Positions 11,848 to 22,558 of a stretch of 64,000 bases of DNA are shown piece after piece. The translations under genes were made by a program, and so were the position numbers. The stretch comes from Neostapfia colusana (Eukaryota > Streptophyta > Magnoliopsida > Poales > Poaceae), in the NCBI GenBank assembly GCA_030760725.1, contig JASWHV010000004.1, positions 56,201,136-56,265,135 on the forward strand, given 5' to 3'. The stretch's first letter is position 1. Each line of letters opens with the position of its first letter. The notes below the pieces were generated by a model. That model made no database searches. It saw only the letters and a program-made list of their open reading frames with translations, and was not told the origin of the DNA.

Positions 11848-12381
11848 TTGGCTGCAACCCCTTTCCCTTTTTCGCCGCCCAAGTCGACGACTTGGAGGCC
11901 CTAGCCCCCAACTCACCGAGTTGGACACCCCCCCTCGCCGGAGTTCAGTCGCCGGTGTGCCCACCGACGAGTCCTGTCACGCCTCGCCGTCGCCACAAAA
12001 GAGCCGATGATCATAAGGGAAGTGAGGTAGGTCTTTGTTACCCATCATACGACGTCGTCGCTGTTTCTAGGCATCTGTTTTCATTGCTCCCTTCAAACAG
12101 AAACTTTTTCGTGTGGACAGATCACGTTTTGATCGGGTTTTTGACGGTGGAATTGATCTAGATCTTGAGTCAAGATCATCACCACGTCCACACTTGATCC
12201 CTACACCCTTGTTCATCATAAAACCCCGTGAAAGCCCATTAAAACATGCAAGAACACGTACAAACTGGTTTAATAAAACCGCACCATAGGATTTGCATTC
12301 ATCTACACCATTGCATCTTGAGTAAAGTTTGTGCATGATGTTTGATTGCTGTAAATTTTGTATGTGCGTGGTCGTGAGTAG

Positions 12382-12465
12382 AAGGACAAGCTCAGGAAGC
12401 CATCTATGAAGAACTACAGCACCAAGACTTTGAAACGCTTGAGCAACAAGAGCCACGGGAGCAAG
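12382..12465 (+). other. Exon-like block in B LTR, 84 nt
   Basis: Bounded by gtcgtgagtag and by AAG/GCAAGT, the classic GC-type donor consensus. It is open in phase 1 with a Gln/Glu-rich peptide containing AIYEELQHQDFETLEQQ. Against the D copy (41498-41581) I count 17 differences, distributed about 11 in third, 5 in second and 1 in first codon positions, and no indels. Confidence 0.5.
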
Positions 12466-13952
12466 GCAAGTGCCCCTTGACCATATTGATCCTATGTTTT
12501 GAAACTGTTTCGTTTGCGAAAACGTGTATGCTTGAGTCAACTTGATGGGACACCCTTTTATAGGAGTTTACTAGTTTTGTTAACCATCCTTGTCGCCGGG
12601 AAAGTACATGAGTCGGGTATGGTCGTTTTTCCTTTTTGCTTCGCTTAATCTACGGGATACGGGAAGCTGAATTAAAACATGTCTAGCTACTACACTCATA
12701 TGAATAATGATGATGAGAACTTAATGATGATAAATGACCATAGAATCATGGGATATCTAGGCAAGCTTGGTTCGTGGATGTTGCTGAATGAGATGGTGGT
12801 TTACTTGCCGTAGATCTAAGGACCGGTTCATGCCAGCACATGCCAGGAAAACAGTGCCACCACAAGGCCAAATATGTGTGCGGCTTAGCTGACTAATTAG
12901 GTGTGTTGCTAGCTTGTTATGGACCGTGGATGGCGTGGGGAATGGGAGTCGAGAGAGACTTCCCTGGGAACTGCATGCCACAAGAGGGGGGCCGTGGGTC
13001 GGAGAATGGTGATTCGAGCCTGCCAGTGAAACCTCAGTGAGTCCATACATCTAGTAGCCCCTTTGTAAAGGCTATTTTGTGATCTCTTGGCCATACACCG
13101 ACGGTTGTGTACTGGTATAATGGAGGTTCTGCAGTCCGACAGGTGATGAAATCACGAACTTGTGGGTAAAGTGGTGCCACCTCTGCAGAGTGTAAAATTA
13201 TCATGATAGCCGTGCTTCCGGTCACAAGCACCTGGCCAACTCTCATGATTAGAGGGAAAACTTGGGATGGATGTTGGTATGGTTATGGTATGCGATTGGT
13301 TTTCGGACTGTTTTGAGTTATGACATTGAGTTTGGTTTCAGTTATACGAATATGAGATGGTTATGAATGTATGAGTATGAGATGAACTTGAGAAAGGTAA
13401 ATGGCTGGTTGAGACTTGATAAATGGTGAATCATGATGGAGGAATGTTGCTGTTTTACTTGGTTATATTTGGATAAATATCACTTAGGAATAGTTGCTGT
13501 TTTTATCATGTTTGTGAAATAAAATTTGCTTGCTGCAATGAGCCTTTTTATTTCATTCGTTGTTGTAAGCTACATGTCATACTTTTCCCGCACTTGCTGA
13601 GTACGACATGTACTCACCTTTGCATTATCACATAAACATCAGCAACAGGAGAAGAGTACTTCGAGGACCATGTGGAGTACTAGGCGTGCGAACTACCGTC
13701 AACATGCCTGTGGAGTTGAAGATGGAGCCATTGCTATTTAGTTATTTCCGCTGTCGTTTAGAGACTTCCACTGCAAGAATAAGATAGACATCATGAGCGA
13801 GACAATTAGTCGATGTAATAAAGTACTTAAACACTATTTATTTGTGGTTATATTCTGGATTCAGTTGTGGATTACATGTGTATGTGTGATGAACATCCTG
13901 GGCACACATATGCATTAACTTGGTTCTGTTTTCGGAACCGGGTGTCACAGAT

Positions 13953-13965
13953 TAGTATCAGAGCC
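13953..13965 (+). other. Primer-binding site of element B (one mismatch)
   Basis: TAGTATCAGAGCC lies 3 nt after the LTR end. The second base of the conserved TGG is A, which would weaken pairing at the very 3' end of the tRNA primer. The leader 13966-14652 has only one or two weak repeats of this site, unlike C and D, and no ORF of interest. Confidence 0.75.
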
Positions 13966-14652
13966 ACGTTGACTGTAGTACGCAAGCCTTGGTAGAATGG
14001 ACACTCTAAAACACATAGGAACACCCCTCTAAACTGCTGTTTTCGAAAATTGCTTGCTGCTGCACTTTTCTTGTCAATTCAGCCACCACAAAGTGCTATT
14101 TTCAGCCCCTCTTTTCTCTTCTTTTGGACAACAACACTTTTGCTTTCTTGCTTCATAGCTTCTGAAGTTTTGAAGTATTTTCTTCCTTCTTTAAAGTTTT
14201 TCATCTCCTATTTATAGATGTCGGTGATCAGGAGCACGACACGCATAAGTACTCGTTCACCACCACGTGGGAGTGCACTTAACCCCATTGAGGTGTCCGA
14301 CGGACCACCCCCGTCACACGGCGGGAACAGCACCAGTTCACATGATTAAGTTTAGGATTCCCATTGAATAAGCTGTAACAGGAACGTTTAAATCGTAGTA
14401 GCATAAATAGGAGTGGTGTGTTGAACTTTTGTGATGATTGCTTGTGTTTATGTGCTGGTTTGAGTTGTGGGACGCTTCGGCGAATGTCCACATCCACACA
14501 TAGTAGAGATGTGAGATGCTCCGGCATGTGCTTACATCCTCACATAGGCTGAAATTAATGAAAGAAGATATTTAGTTCATACACCTTGATGCATATAGTT
14601 GGGGGACCAATCTAAACTTCTCTTTTCTATTCTACCAAACTCTCTCTCACAG

Positions 14653-15195
14653 ATGGTGAGGGAAAACGCCAGCCGTCAAAGGAGGAACGTTCGTGGAAAC
14701 CATGAACCACAAGAGGATGGCAACGTTGAAGTTCCTGAAAATGCCAACCCCGGGGCTGATGCAAACAACCTTGAACGGTTGATGGCTATGCAGAACCAGC
14801 TCATGCAAACTATGATACAAACTTTGGGACAGCTGCAAGCCAACAACAACAACAATCCTAACACCGTCCTGCACCCCCACCGCCACCACCGCCGGCTCAC
14901 AACAGATTGGGAGAGTTTATGAGGACTCGACCGCCTACTTTTGCACAAGCTAATGATCCCATGGAGGCTGATGATTGGTTGAAATCCATGGAAAAGAAGC
15001 TTGCTATTGTTCAGTGCAATAATCAGGAGAAAGTTCTCTTCGCATCACACCAACTTATGGGAGCAGCCGCTGGCTGGTGGGACGCTCTTTGCAATGCTCA
15101 TGTCAATCAGGAGACTATCACTTGGGCTGAATTCAAGGAGAGTTTCCACTCTCATTACGTCCCTGCTGGAATCATGATGCTTAAAGGGCAAGAGT
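14653..15195 (+). pseudogene. gag: gag of element B, N-terminal part, frameshifted and truncated
   Basis: The ATG at 14653 directly follows ctctctctcacag, a strong 3' splice-site look-alike. The N-terminus is Asn/Gln-rich with a predicted helical stretch (NLERLMAMQNQLMQTM). A frameshift near 14868, in the Asn/Pro-rich linker, moves the reading to the frame containing GEFMRTRPPTFAQANDPMEADDW and the gag domain (GWWDALCNAH). Homology ends after MMLKGQE at about 15195, where inverted element C begins. It cannot encode a functional Gag. Confidence 0.85.
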
Positions 15196-16627
15196 ATTAT
15201 GTCAAGCCCTTGGGAATCCAAGACAATGAGGTTGGCAAGGAAGTCTACCCCCCTTATTTTAAAGTTTACTTTTGGACATACTATATTAGTCCTCATCTCT
15301 CCACTGGGAGAATTAACCAACATAGCATATTTCAAGTGTGATATGGGTAGATTACATGGCAACATACTTGGATGATATGAATGAATTTATGCTCCAGAAT
15401 CAAATAGAATGGTGGCTGGGTTGGAGTTGGCAAGGAACATACCAATCACGACGTCCTCAGCCTGTTGTGCTTCCTCAGCAGAGACATGGTTCACGTTGCC
15501 GCGAGCGTAGTTCTTCTGTCCACGGTTTCCTTGATTGGCTCCTCCGTTCGGCCGTGGGTTCTGCTTGGGCACGTTGCCTTGCTGTCAAGGACCTCTCCTC
15601 GGGCACTGCCTCGTGAAATGTCACGTTTCTCCGCATGCAAAGCATGCCTTGTTGCCCACGACAGCAGGTACGTTGGTACGGGGGTTTTGAGCATAAGCGC
15701 CCGTGTTGGGACGAGGCGCAGGAGGTAAAGGCACACGAGGTGCTTGTGCAACGGGTTGTTGCTGTGGTGGTTGGTTAGGGTGAAATGATCCATACTGTGG
15801 TGCAGCTGGGGGCATGTACCGAGGGCGTACGTTGCTCCCTTGTGGCTGGTATGGCATCTTTCTTTTGCCCTCTCGCTCAATCTCTCGATCTTGCTCTCAA
15901 CCACTATGGCTTTGTCAACTAACTTCTGGAAGCTCGCATAGTCATTGTTGAGGAGCTGAACCTGGATCTCATTGTTCAACCCTCTCATGAACAAGTATTG
16001 CTTCCTCTGGTCCGAGTTGACATCTTCAGGGGCGTACCGTGACAGCTGCGTGAACTTGTTGAGGTATTCATTCACGATTTTCTGTCCTTGGCGGAGACCT
16101 TCAAACTCATGTCTCTTGAGCATCATGACACCAATAGGGATGTAATGAGAACGGAAACTCTCCTTGAACTCAGTCCAAGTAATCGTCTCTGGGTTGTCAT
16201 GAGCATTGCACAGGGCATCCCACCAGTCAGCGGCTGCTCCCATGAGTTGGTGCGACGTGAAGAGAACCTTCTCTCGGTCATTGCACTGAACTATGGCAAG
16301 CTTCTTCTCCATGGATCTCAACCAGTCGTCGGCCTCCATGGGATCATTAACTTGAGCAAAAGTGGATGGTCAAGTCCTCATGAACTCTCACAGTCGGTTC
16401 TGAGCCGGTGGTGGTGGAGGTGGTGCAGGAACGGGGTTGTTGTTGTTGGCTTGCAGCTGACCCAAAGTTTGGATCATTGTTTGCATAAGCTGATTTTGCA
16501 TAGCCATCAACCGTTCCAGATTGTTTGCACCAGCTCCAGGGTTGTCATTCTCAGGAACTTCGATGTGGTCCTCTTCTTGGTTGCCGCGGACGTTCCTCCC
16601 TTGACGGCCGGCATTTCCTCTCACCAT
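15196..16627 (-). pseudogene. gag-pro: gag-protease of element C, multiply broken
   Basis: The ATG at 16627 follows ctctctcatag. The N-terminal 78 codons are open, then two stops fall around GEFMRTQPPTF. The gag domain is open at 16339-15880, a frameshift follows, the zinc knuckle CFACGE is cut by a stop in place of Gly, and the protease LFDSGA motif is followed by a stop. Homology ends within the protease at LDSQGLDI (about 15196). Confidence 0.88.
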
Positions 16628-16892
16628 CTATGAGAGAGTTGGATAGAATAGAGGTTAGAAGGTTAGATGGGTCCCCCTAACTATATGCATCAAGGTGGAT
16701 GGGCTACATATATTAGCCTATATGAGGATGTGAAAAAGTGCCGAAGCATCTCATATCTCTCTACTATGTGTGGATATGGACAACGCTGAAACGTCCCACA
16801 ACCCACACTATGCACACAATCACAAGCAATCATCACAAAAGTTTCACACAACTCCTATTCAAGCTTATTCAATGGGAGTCCTATAGTCAAGG

Positions 16893-17067
16893 TGGTTCCA
16901 ATGCCAATCTATGCATTTTACCTAAGCTTGCATCCTACAGTCATCGTGGCTTCTATACCAATCTGTGATCTCTATCTATGTGTGAGACCTACGATCAACC
17001 GTGGTAGGTTGATACCAATCTGTATCTAGGGGTGTGTCCTACAGTCAACGTGGTAGCTCTGATACCA
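16893..17067 (-). repeat. Tandem primer-binding-site-like repeats in C leader (4 units)
   Basis: The functional-looking site (TGGTATCAGAGC, minus strand, 17067-17056) lies 3 nt from the LTR. Degenerate copies in the same orientation start at 17017, 16960 and 16906, spaced 50, 57 and 54 nt. The sequence between sites is also repeated (ACGGTTGATCGTAGG-type). The rest of the leader, 16628-16892, has no ORF. Confidence 0.75.
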
Positions 17068-18666
17068 ATCTGTGACGCCCTGGTTCCGAGAGGAAACCTC
17101 TCGGGACCTGGACTGATGCGTATGTGTGCCCAGGATGTTCATCACACATACACATATAATCCAAAAACTGAATTTCAGAATAATACCACGAATAACAGGG
17201 TTTATTACAATGTCTCATGAGTCTTAGACTCATTCTGGCAGCGGAAGTCTTATCTTAGCAGCGGAAGTCTTTATTCTAGTAGCGGAAGTCTTCTAACTAG
17301 TGCGGAAGCAATCTAAGCAGCGGCTCCATCTCTACTCCATCCCCACAGGCAAGTTCACGGTGGATCAGACTCCTAGTACTCCACGTGGTCTTCATAGTAC
17401 TCCTCTCCTGTTGCTGATGATGTATGATAATGCAAGTTTGAGTACATGATGTACTCAGCAAGTGTGGGAAAATATGATATGTAGCTTACAACAAGGACAG
17501 TATGAAAAGGCTCATTGCAGAAAGCAAAGTTTATTTCTCAAAACACGATAAAAACAGCAACTTAGCTTTAAGTGAATATAATCCCAACATGTATTTAAAC
17601 ACCAACATACCTCCATCATGTTCCATCACTTTCATGTCTCTTCCAGACATTTATCTTTCTCAACTTTTCTCAAGCTCATGAATACCATGTCGTATTCACT
17701 ACCATCTCATGAATACCATCTCGTATTCACTACCATTTCATCTCATATTCAATTATGTCTCATACCGAGACCAATGCTCATTGCCATGACTCAACAGTCA
17801 TGCAACCAATCTCATTACCTGGACTCAACAGTCCCGAAAACCAAATCCAAAGACCAAACCATAACCAAACCAAAAACCATCCCATCTAATCGTGTGAGTT
17901 GTCCAGGCGCTCATGACCGTAAGCTCGGCTATCATGATAGTTTTACACTATGCATAGGTGGCACCACTTTACCCACAAGTTTATGATTTCGTCACCCGTC
18001 GGCGACTGCAGAACCTCCATTATACCAGTACAAAACCGTCGGTGTATGGCCAAGAGATCACAAAATAGCCTTTACAATGGGGCTACTAGATGTATGGACT
18101 CACTAAGGTTTCATTAGCAGGCTAGAATCTCCAATTCTCCCACCCACGGCTCCCTCTTGTGTCATGCAGTTCCCAGGGCAGTCCTCACTCGACTCCCATT
18201 CCCCATGCCTTCCACGGTCCATAACAATCTAGCAACTTACCTAATTAGTCAGCTAAGCCGCACCCATATTTGGCCTTGTGGTGGCACTGTTATCCTGGCA
18301 TGGCTGGCATGAACCGGTCCTTAGATCTACGGCAAGTAAACCACCATCTCATTCTACCTCATTCACAAACCAGGCTTGCCTAGATCTCCCTCCGATTCAT
18401 TATCATTAACAACATCAGTTTCTTATTATTCTTACGAGTGCAGTTAGCTAGACACATATGTCTCGCTTCCCATATCCCATGGACTCGGCGAAGCATAAAT
18501 GCAAAAACCATACCCGACTCATTAACTTTCCCGGTGACAAGTGTGGTTAACAAAACTAGTAAACTCCTATGAAAGGGTTTCCCATCAAGTTGACTCAAGC
18601 ACACACACCTTTTTGCAAACAAAAAAGTTTCAAAACATGGGATCAATATGGTCAAGGGGCACTTGC

Positions 18667-18750
18667 CTTGTTCTTGCGGCTTCTGTTGCTCTTGGATCTC
18701 GAAGTCTTGTTGCTGAAATCCTTCGTAGATAGCTCCCTGAGCTTGTCCTT
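18667..18750 (-). other. Exon-like block in C LTR, 84 nt
   Basis: Element-sense acceptor ataaatag, 84 nt without indel relative to B, D, F and I, then AAG/GCAAGT. Open in phase 1; the peptide contains AIYEGFQQQDFEIQEQQ. Confidence 0.5.
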
Positions 18751-19509
18751 CTATTTATGAACATGCACATACAAGATTCATAGCAATCAATCATTGTGCA
18801 CAAACTTTACTCGAGATGCAATGATTCATATGCATGCTAATCCTATGGTGCTGTTTTATTAGATCAGTTTGTATGTGTTCTTGCATGTTCTTGCATGTTT
18901 TAATAGGCTTGCATGGGGTTTTATGATGAACAGAGGTGTAAAGATCAAATGTGGACGTGGCGATGATCTTGACTCAAGATCTAGATCAGACCGATCAACA
19001 CGTGATCTGTCCATGAAAAAGCTTCTGTTTGAAAGGATCAAAGAACAGATGCAAAGAAAACGCGATGACGTCGTAAGGTGGTATTAGAAACCTACCTTAC
19101 TTCCTTCGGGTCCTCCCTCCTAGCAAAAACAGATCGTTGGGGCTCTGTTCCGGCGATGGTGATCGTGTCTGGCTTCATCGGCGGTCTCTCCGGTGCTCAA
19201 ACTCCGGCGAAGGAGTTTAGCTCAGCGAGTTTGGGGCTAGGGCTTCTAAGTTGTCGGCTTAGAAAAGATGTTACGACCAAGGGGTTGTTTCGGGTTCTAT
19301 TTATAATCGGGAAAAGAAGAGTCCTAATCTGATTGGAATTCGAATAAGAGTCCTATTCAAATTGTTTTTAAATCTTAACAACTTATCTCTTGCTGATTTT
19401 GGTGCAGTATTCAACGTAGAAGAGTTCGTGTCGGTTTCCTCCGTGTCGGGCACTCATGCATGGAAGAAAAACCGCTCCAGAATCACGTCCTTATGCAGGG
19501 ATAAGCTCC

Positions 19510-20224
19510 GAAAGCTCTACGTGTCCAGCGGGGAACTGTGCTCCCTTTTCTGCAGAGGCGGGCTCCGGTTCTGCCGCGTGTCAGGCGGGCGAGTCCTCCC
19601 TCTTCCTCAGAGGTGAGCTCCACGTGCGCCACGCATCCTAGCGGGTGGGAACCTTCCTCTCTCCAGAGGCGAGCTCTACGTACGCCACGTGTCAGTGCCG
19701 GACCTCCCCTCTCTTCGGAGGTGAGCTCCGATAGTGCCATGTGTCCGTTCTGGACCTCCCCTCTCGTCGGAGGTGAGCTCTGAGAATGCCACGTGTCAAG
19801 CAGCGCTAGACTTCCTTTGTCCTTAGAGACGAGCTCCGAGGTTGACACATGTATGTCAGTGTCGGACCTCCTGGAGGTGAGCTCCGGAGGTGACACGTGT
19901 CTGGTAGTGTCTGATCTCCCGGAGATGAGCTCCGGAGGTGACACATGTCCAGTAGGACCGGGCCTCTCGGGGTTAGCTCCGAGAGCGACACGTGTCTAGC
20001 GGGGCCGGACCTCTCGGAGGTGAGCTTCGAGAGCGACACGTGTCACGTGCAGCTGGTCCTCTCTCTTTTCCCCAGTGACTAGCTCCGAGGGCAACACGTG
20101 TCCCATGGGGTCAGACCTCGCCCCTTCCGCAGAGACGAGCCCCGAGCCTACCACGTAGCCAGTTAGCGGCGGACCTCTCCCCCTTTTGCGGGGATGAGCT
20201 CCGAAGACGCCACGTGGCCAGCGA
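19510..20224 (-). promoter_or_regulatory. CACGTG (G-box/ABRE-like) array in C U3
   Basis: About 14 imperfect units of 45-60 bp, each with ACACGTGTC, CACGTGG or a one-base variant plus GAGCTC and a CTCCGGAGG-type palindrome. It lies immediately upstream of the TATA box on the minus strand and mirrors the array in D (39947-40750). CACGTG is a known core for plant bZIP and bHLH factors; ACGTGTC resembles ABA-response elements. Confidence 0.75.
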
Positions 20225-20356
20225 GGCGCGGGATTGTCTTCGACGCTCTCTGTGGATTGGATTTGGCTCTTTTTGGCTATCCTTTTGATATTTTCTCCGC
20301 TTCAAATTTGTTTAAAATGTTTTCTCTATATAAAATATGAATGCATGCAGAAATCG

Positions 20357-21972
20357 GGGAGCTATCTACGACGAGCCACAACACCAAGACTTCGAGATCC
20401 AAGAGCAACAGAAGCCACTGGAACAAGGCAAGTGCCCATTGACCATATTGATCCCATGTTTTTGAAAGCTGTTTTGTTTGCGAAAACTGTGTATGCTTGA
20501 GTCAAACTTGATGGGAAACCCTTTTATAGGATTTTACTAGTTTTGTTAACCACCCTTGATGCCAGGGAAGTTTATGAGTCGGGTATGATCGTTTTTGCTT
20601 TTTGCTTCGCTAATTTACAGGATATGGGAAGCGATAGAATGTGTCTAGCTAACTGCACTCGTATGAATAATGGTAATGAGAAACTGATGTTGATAATGGA
20701 CATGAATCGGAGGGAGATCTAGGCAAGCTTGGTTTGTGGATGAGGTAGAATGAGATGGTGGTTTACTTGCTGTAGATCTAAGGACCGGTTCATGCGAGCA
20801 CATAACCAGGATGACAGTGCCACCACAAGGCCAAATATGGGTGTGGCTTCGCTGACTAATTAGGTAAGTTACTAGATTGTTATGGACCGTGCAAGGCGCG
20901 GAGAATGGGAGTCGAGAGAGGACTGCCCTGGGAACTGCATGGCACAAGAGGGGGCCCGTGGGTGGGAGAATCGGACATTCTAGCCTGTTGGTGAAACCTT
21001 AGTGAGTCCATACATCTAGTAGCCCCTTTGTAAAGGCTATTTTGTGATCTCTTGGCCATACACCGATGGTTGTGTACTGGTATAATGGAGGTTCTGCAGT
21101 CACCGACGGGTGACAAAATCACAAACTTGTGGGTAAAGTGGTGCCACCTCTGCAGAGTGTAAAACTATCATGATAGTCGTGCTTCCGGTCACAAGTGCCT
21201 GGACAACCCACATGATTAAAGGGATGGTTATTGGGATGGTATTTGGTTTGGTTATTGGTTTGGTGATGGTTTGGTCTCGGTATGAGACATAATTGAATAT
21301 GAGATGAAATGGTAGTGAATACGAGATGGTATTCATGAGATGGTAGTGAATACGAGATGGTATTCATGAGCTTGAGAAAAGTTGAGAAAGATAAATGTCT
21401 GGAAGAGACATGAAAGTGATGGAACATGATGGAGGTATGTTGGTGTTTAAATACCTGTTGGGATTATATTCACTTAAAAGCTAGTTGCTGTTTTTATCAT
21501 GATTTGTGAAATAAACTTTGCTTTTATGCAATGATCCTTTTTATGCCTACCTTGTTGTAATCTACATGTCATACTTTCCGCACTTCCTGAGTACGTCATG
21601 TACTCGCCCTTGCATTATCATACATCATCAGCAACAGGAGAGGAGTACTATGAAGACCACGTGGAGTATTAGACGTGTAATCTACCCTCAACCTTGCCTG
21701 CGGAGTAGAGATGGAGCCGCTGCTGCTGCTTAGTTTGCTTCCGCTATAGCTTAGAAGACTTCCGCTGCTAGAATAAGACTTCCACTGCTAAGTTAAGACT
21801 TCCGCTGCAATAAAGATTGATGTAATAAAGTACTTGAAATCTATTCATTCGTGGTTATATATTCTGAATTCAGTTTGTGGATTATATGTGTATGTGTGAT
21901 GAACATCCTGGGCACACATACACATCAGTCTCGGCTCCGAGAGGTTTTTCTTCTCGGGATAGGGGCGCCACA
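20357..21972 (+). repeat. 5' LTR of element D (3' half only)
   Basis: Begins inside the exon-like block (gggagctatctacgacg...) and ends at gcgccaca 21972. It is close to 41515-43170 of the 3' LTR but lacks roughly 85 bp near 21290. U3, the TATA box and the donor are gone, so D has no promoter of its own on the left. The dyad ACTATCATGATAGT is at 21164-21177. Confidence 0.88.
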
Positions 21973-21975
21973 GAT

Positions 21976-22292
21976 TGGTATCAGAGCCACAGTTGATCGT
22001 AGGTCAGACGCCTAGATAGGTCACAGTTTGGTTTTAGAAGCCACGGTTGATCGTAGGTCACACGCCTAGATAGGTTATAGTTTGGTTTTAGAAACCATGG
22101 TTGACTGTAGGTCACAAGCCTAGATTGATCACAGATTGGTAGCAGAACCGCGGTTGACCGTAGGACGCAAGCCTAGTCGTAGATTGGTATTAGGAGCCAC
22201 ACTGAACATAGGATGCAAGACTAGGTAAAATGCATAGACTGGCATTAGAACCTCATTGACCATAGGACAAAGTCACAGATTGGTATCACCCC
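21976..22292 (+). repeat. Tandem primer-binding-site-like array in D leader (7 units)
   Basis: The true site TGGTATCAGAGCC is at 21976-21988, 3 nt after the LTR. Six degenerate copies follow at 22029, 22083, 22137, 22185, 22240 and 22281 (TGGTTTTAGAAGCC, TGGTTTTAGAAACC, TGGTAGCAGAACC, TGGTATTAGGAGCC, TGGCATTAGAACC, TGGTATCACCCC), spaced 41-55 nt. The spacer GTTGATCGTAGGTC...GCCTAGAT is repeated with them. The remaining leader 22293-22558 has no ORF. Confidence 0.85.
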
Positions 22293-22558
22293 AAACCACA
22301 TAGGTCCCCCATTGAGTAAGCCTTGAATAGGAGTTGTGTGCTGAACTTTTGTGATGATTGTTGTGCTTGGGTGCTTAGTGTGAGTTGTGGGACGTTTCAG
22401 CGTTGTCCATATCCACACATAGTAGAGAGATGTGAGATGCTTTGGCACTTATTCACATCCTCATATAGGATGATATATAGTCCATTCACCTTGATGCATA
22501 TAGTTGGAGGGATCACTCTAAACTTCTAACCTCTATTCTACTCAACTCCCCCTCACAG

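Larger units (their letters stand above)
11521..13949 (+). repeat. 5' LTR of element B (left part lost)
   Basis: Family II LTR from the end of its U3 array to the terminal CA at 13949. Visible parts: TATAAATA at 11817-11824, a run of 15 C at 11833-11847, splice-donor-like AAGTGAG/GTAGGT around 12022-12027 (210 nt after TATA), an exon-like block 12382-12465, the 17-bp CTAAGGACCGGTTCATG motif near 12815, the TATCATGATA dyad near 13199, and CTTCCGCTG-like and AATAAA motifs near 13750-13830. No ORF with a known domain is present. Confidence 0.85.
11521..15195 (+). mobile_element. Element B: family II chromovirus fragment
   Basis: Plus-strand element cut at its left by insertion of A and at its right by an inverted junction with C. 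It keeps most of the 5' LTR, a mutated primer site, the leader and the N-terminal part of gag. The right breakpoint is at about 15195: gag sequence aagagt is joined to inverted protease sequence attatgtcaag. The first bases (gcgccttcggagctcac...) belong to the CACGTG-box array of the family II U3. Confidence 0.85.
15196..20356 (-). mobile_element. Element C: family II chromovirus fragment, inverted relative to B and D
   Basis: Minus-strand fragment holding, in element order, a nearly complete 5' LTR (20356-17071), primer site array, leader, gag and the protease region to 15196. The rest of pol and the 3' LTR are absent. The LTR lacks about its first 18-24 bases: at 20356/20357 the sequence aaatcg joins the middle of D's plus-strand LTR. 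Both ends are therefore inverted junctions, not transposition ends. Confidence 0.85.
17071..20356 (-). repeat. 5' LTR of element C, 3286 bp
   Basis: Family II LTR in minus orientation; its 3' terminus is tgtgacgccc at 17071. In element order: CACGTG-box array (about 20224-19510), TATAAATA (19305-19298), donor-like GTAAGGTAGGT (around 19095), exon-like block (18750-18667), CTATCATGATAG dyad (17940-17929), several CTTCCGCT repeats (17310-17235) and AATAAA near 17204. The first bases of the LTR are missing at the junction with D. Confidence 0.85.
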
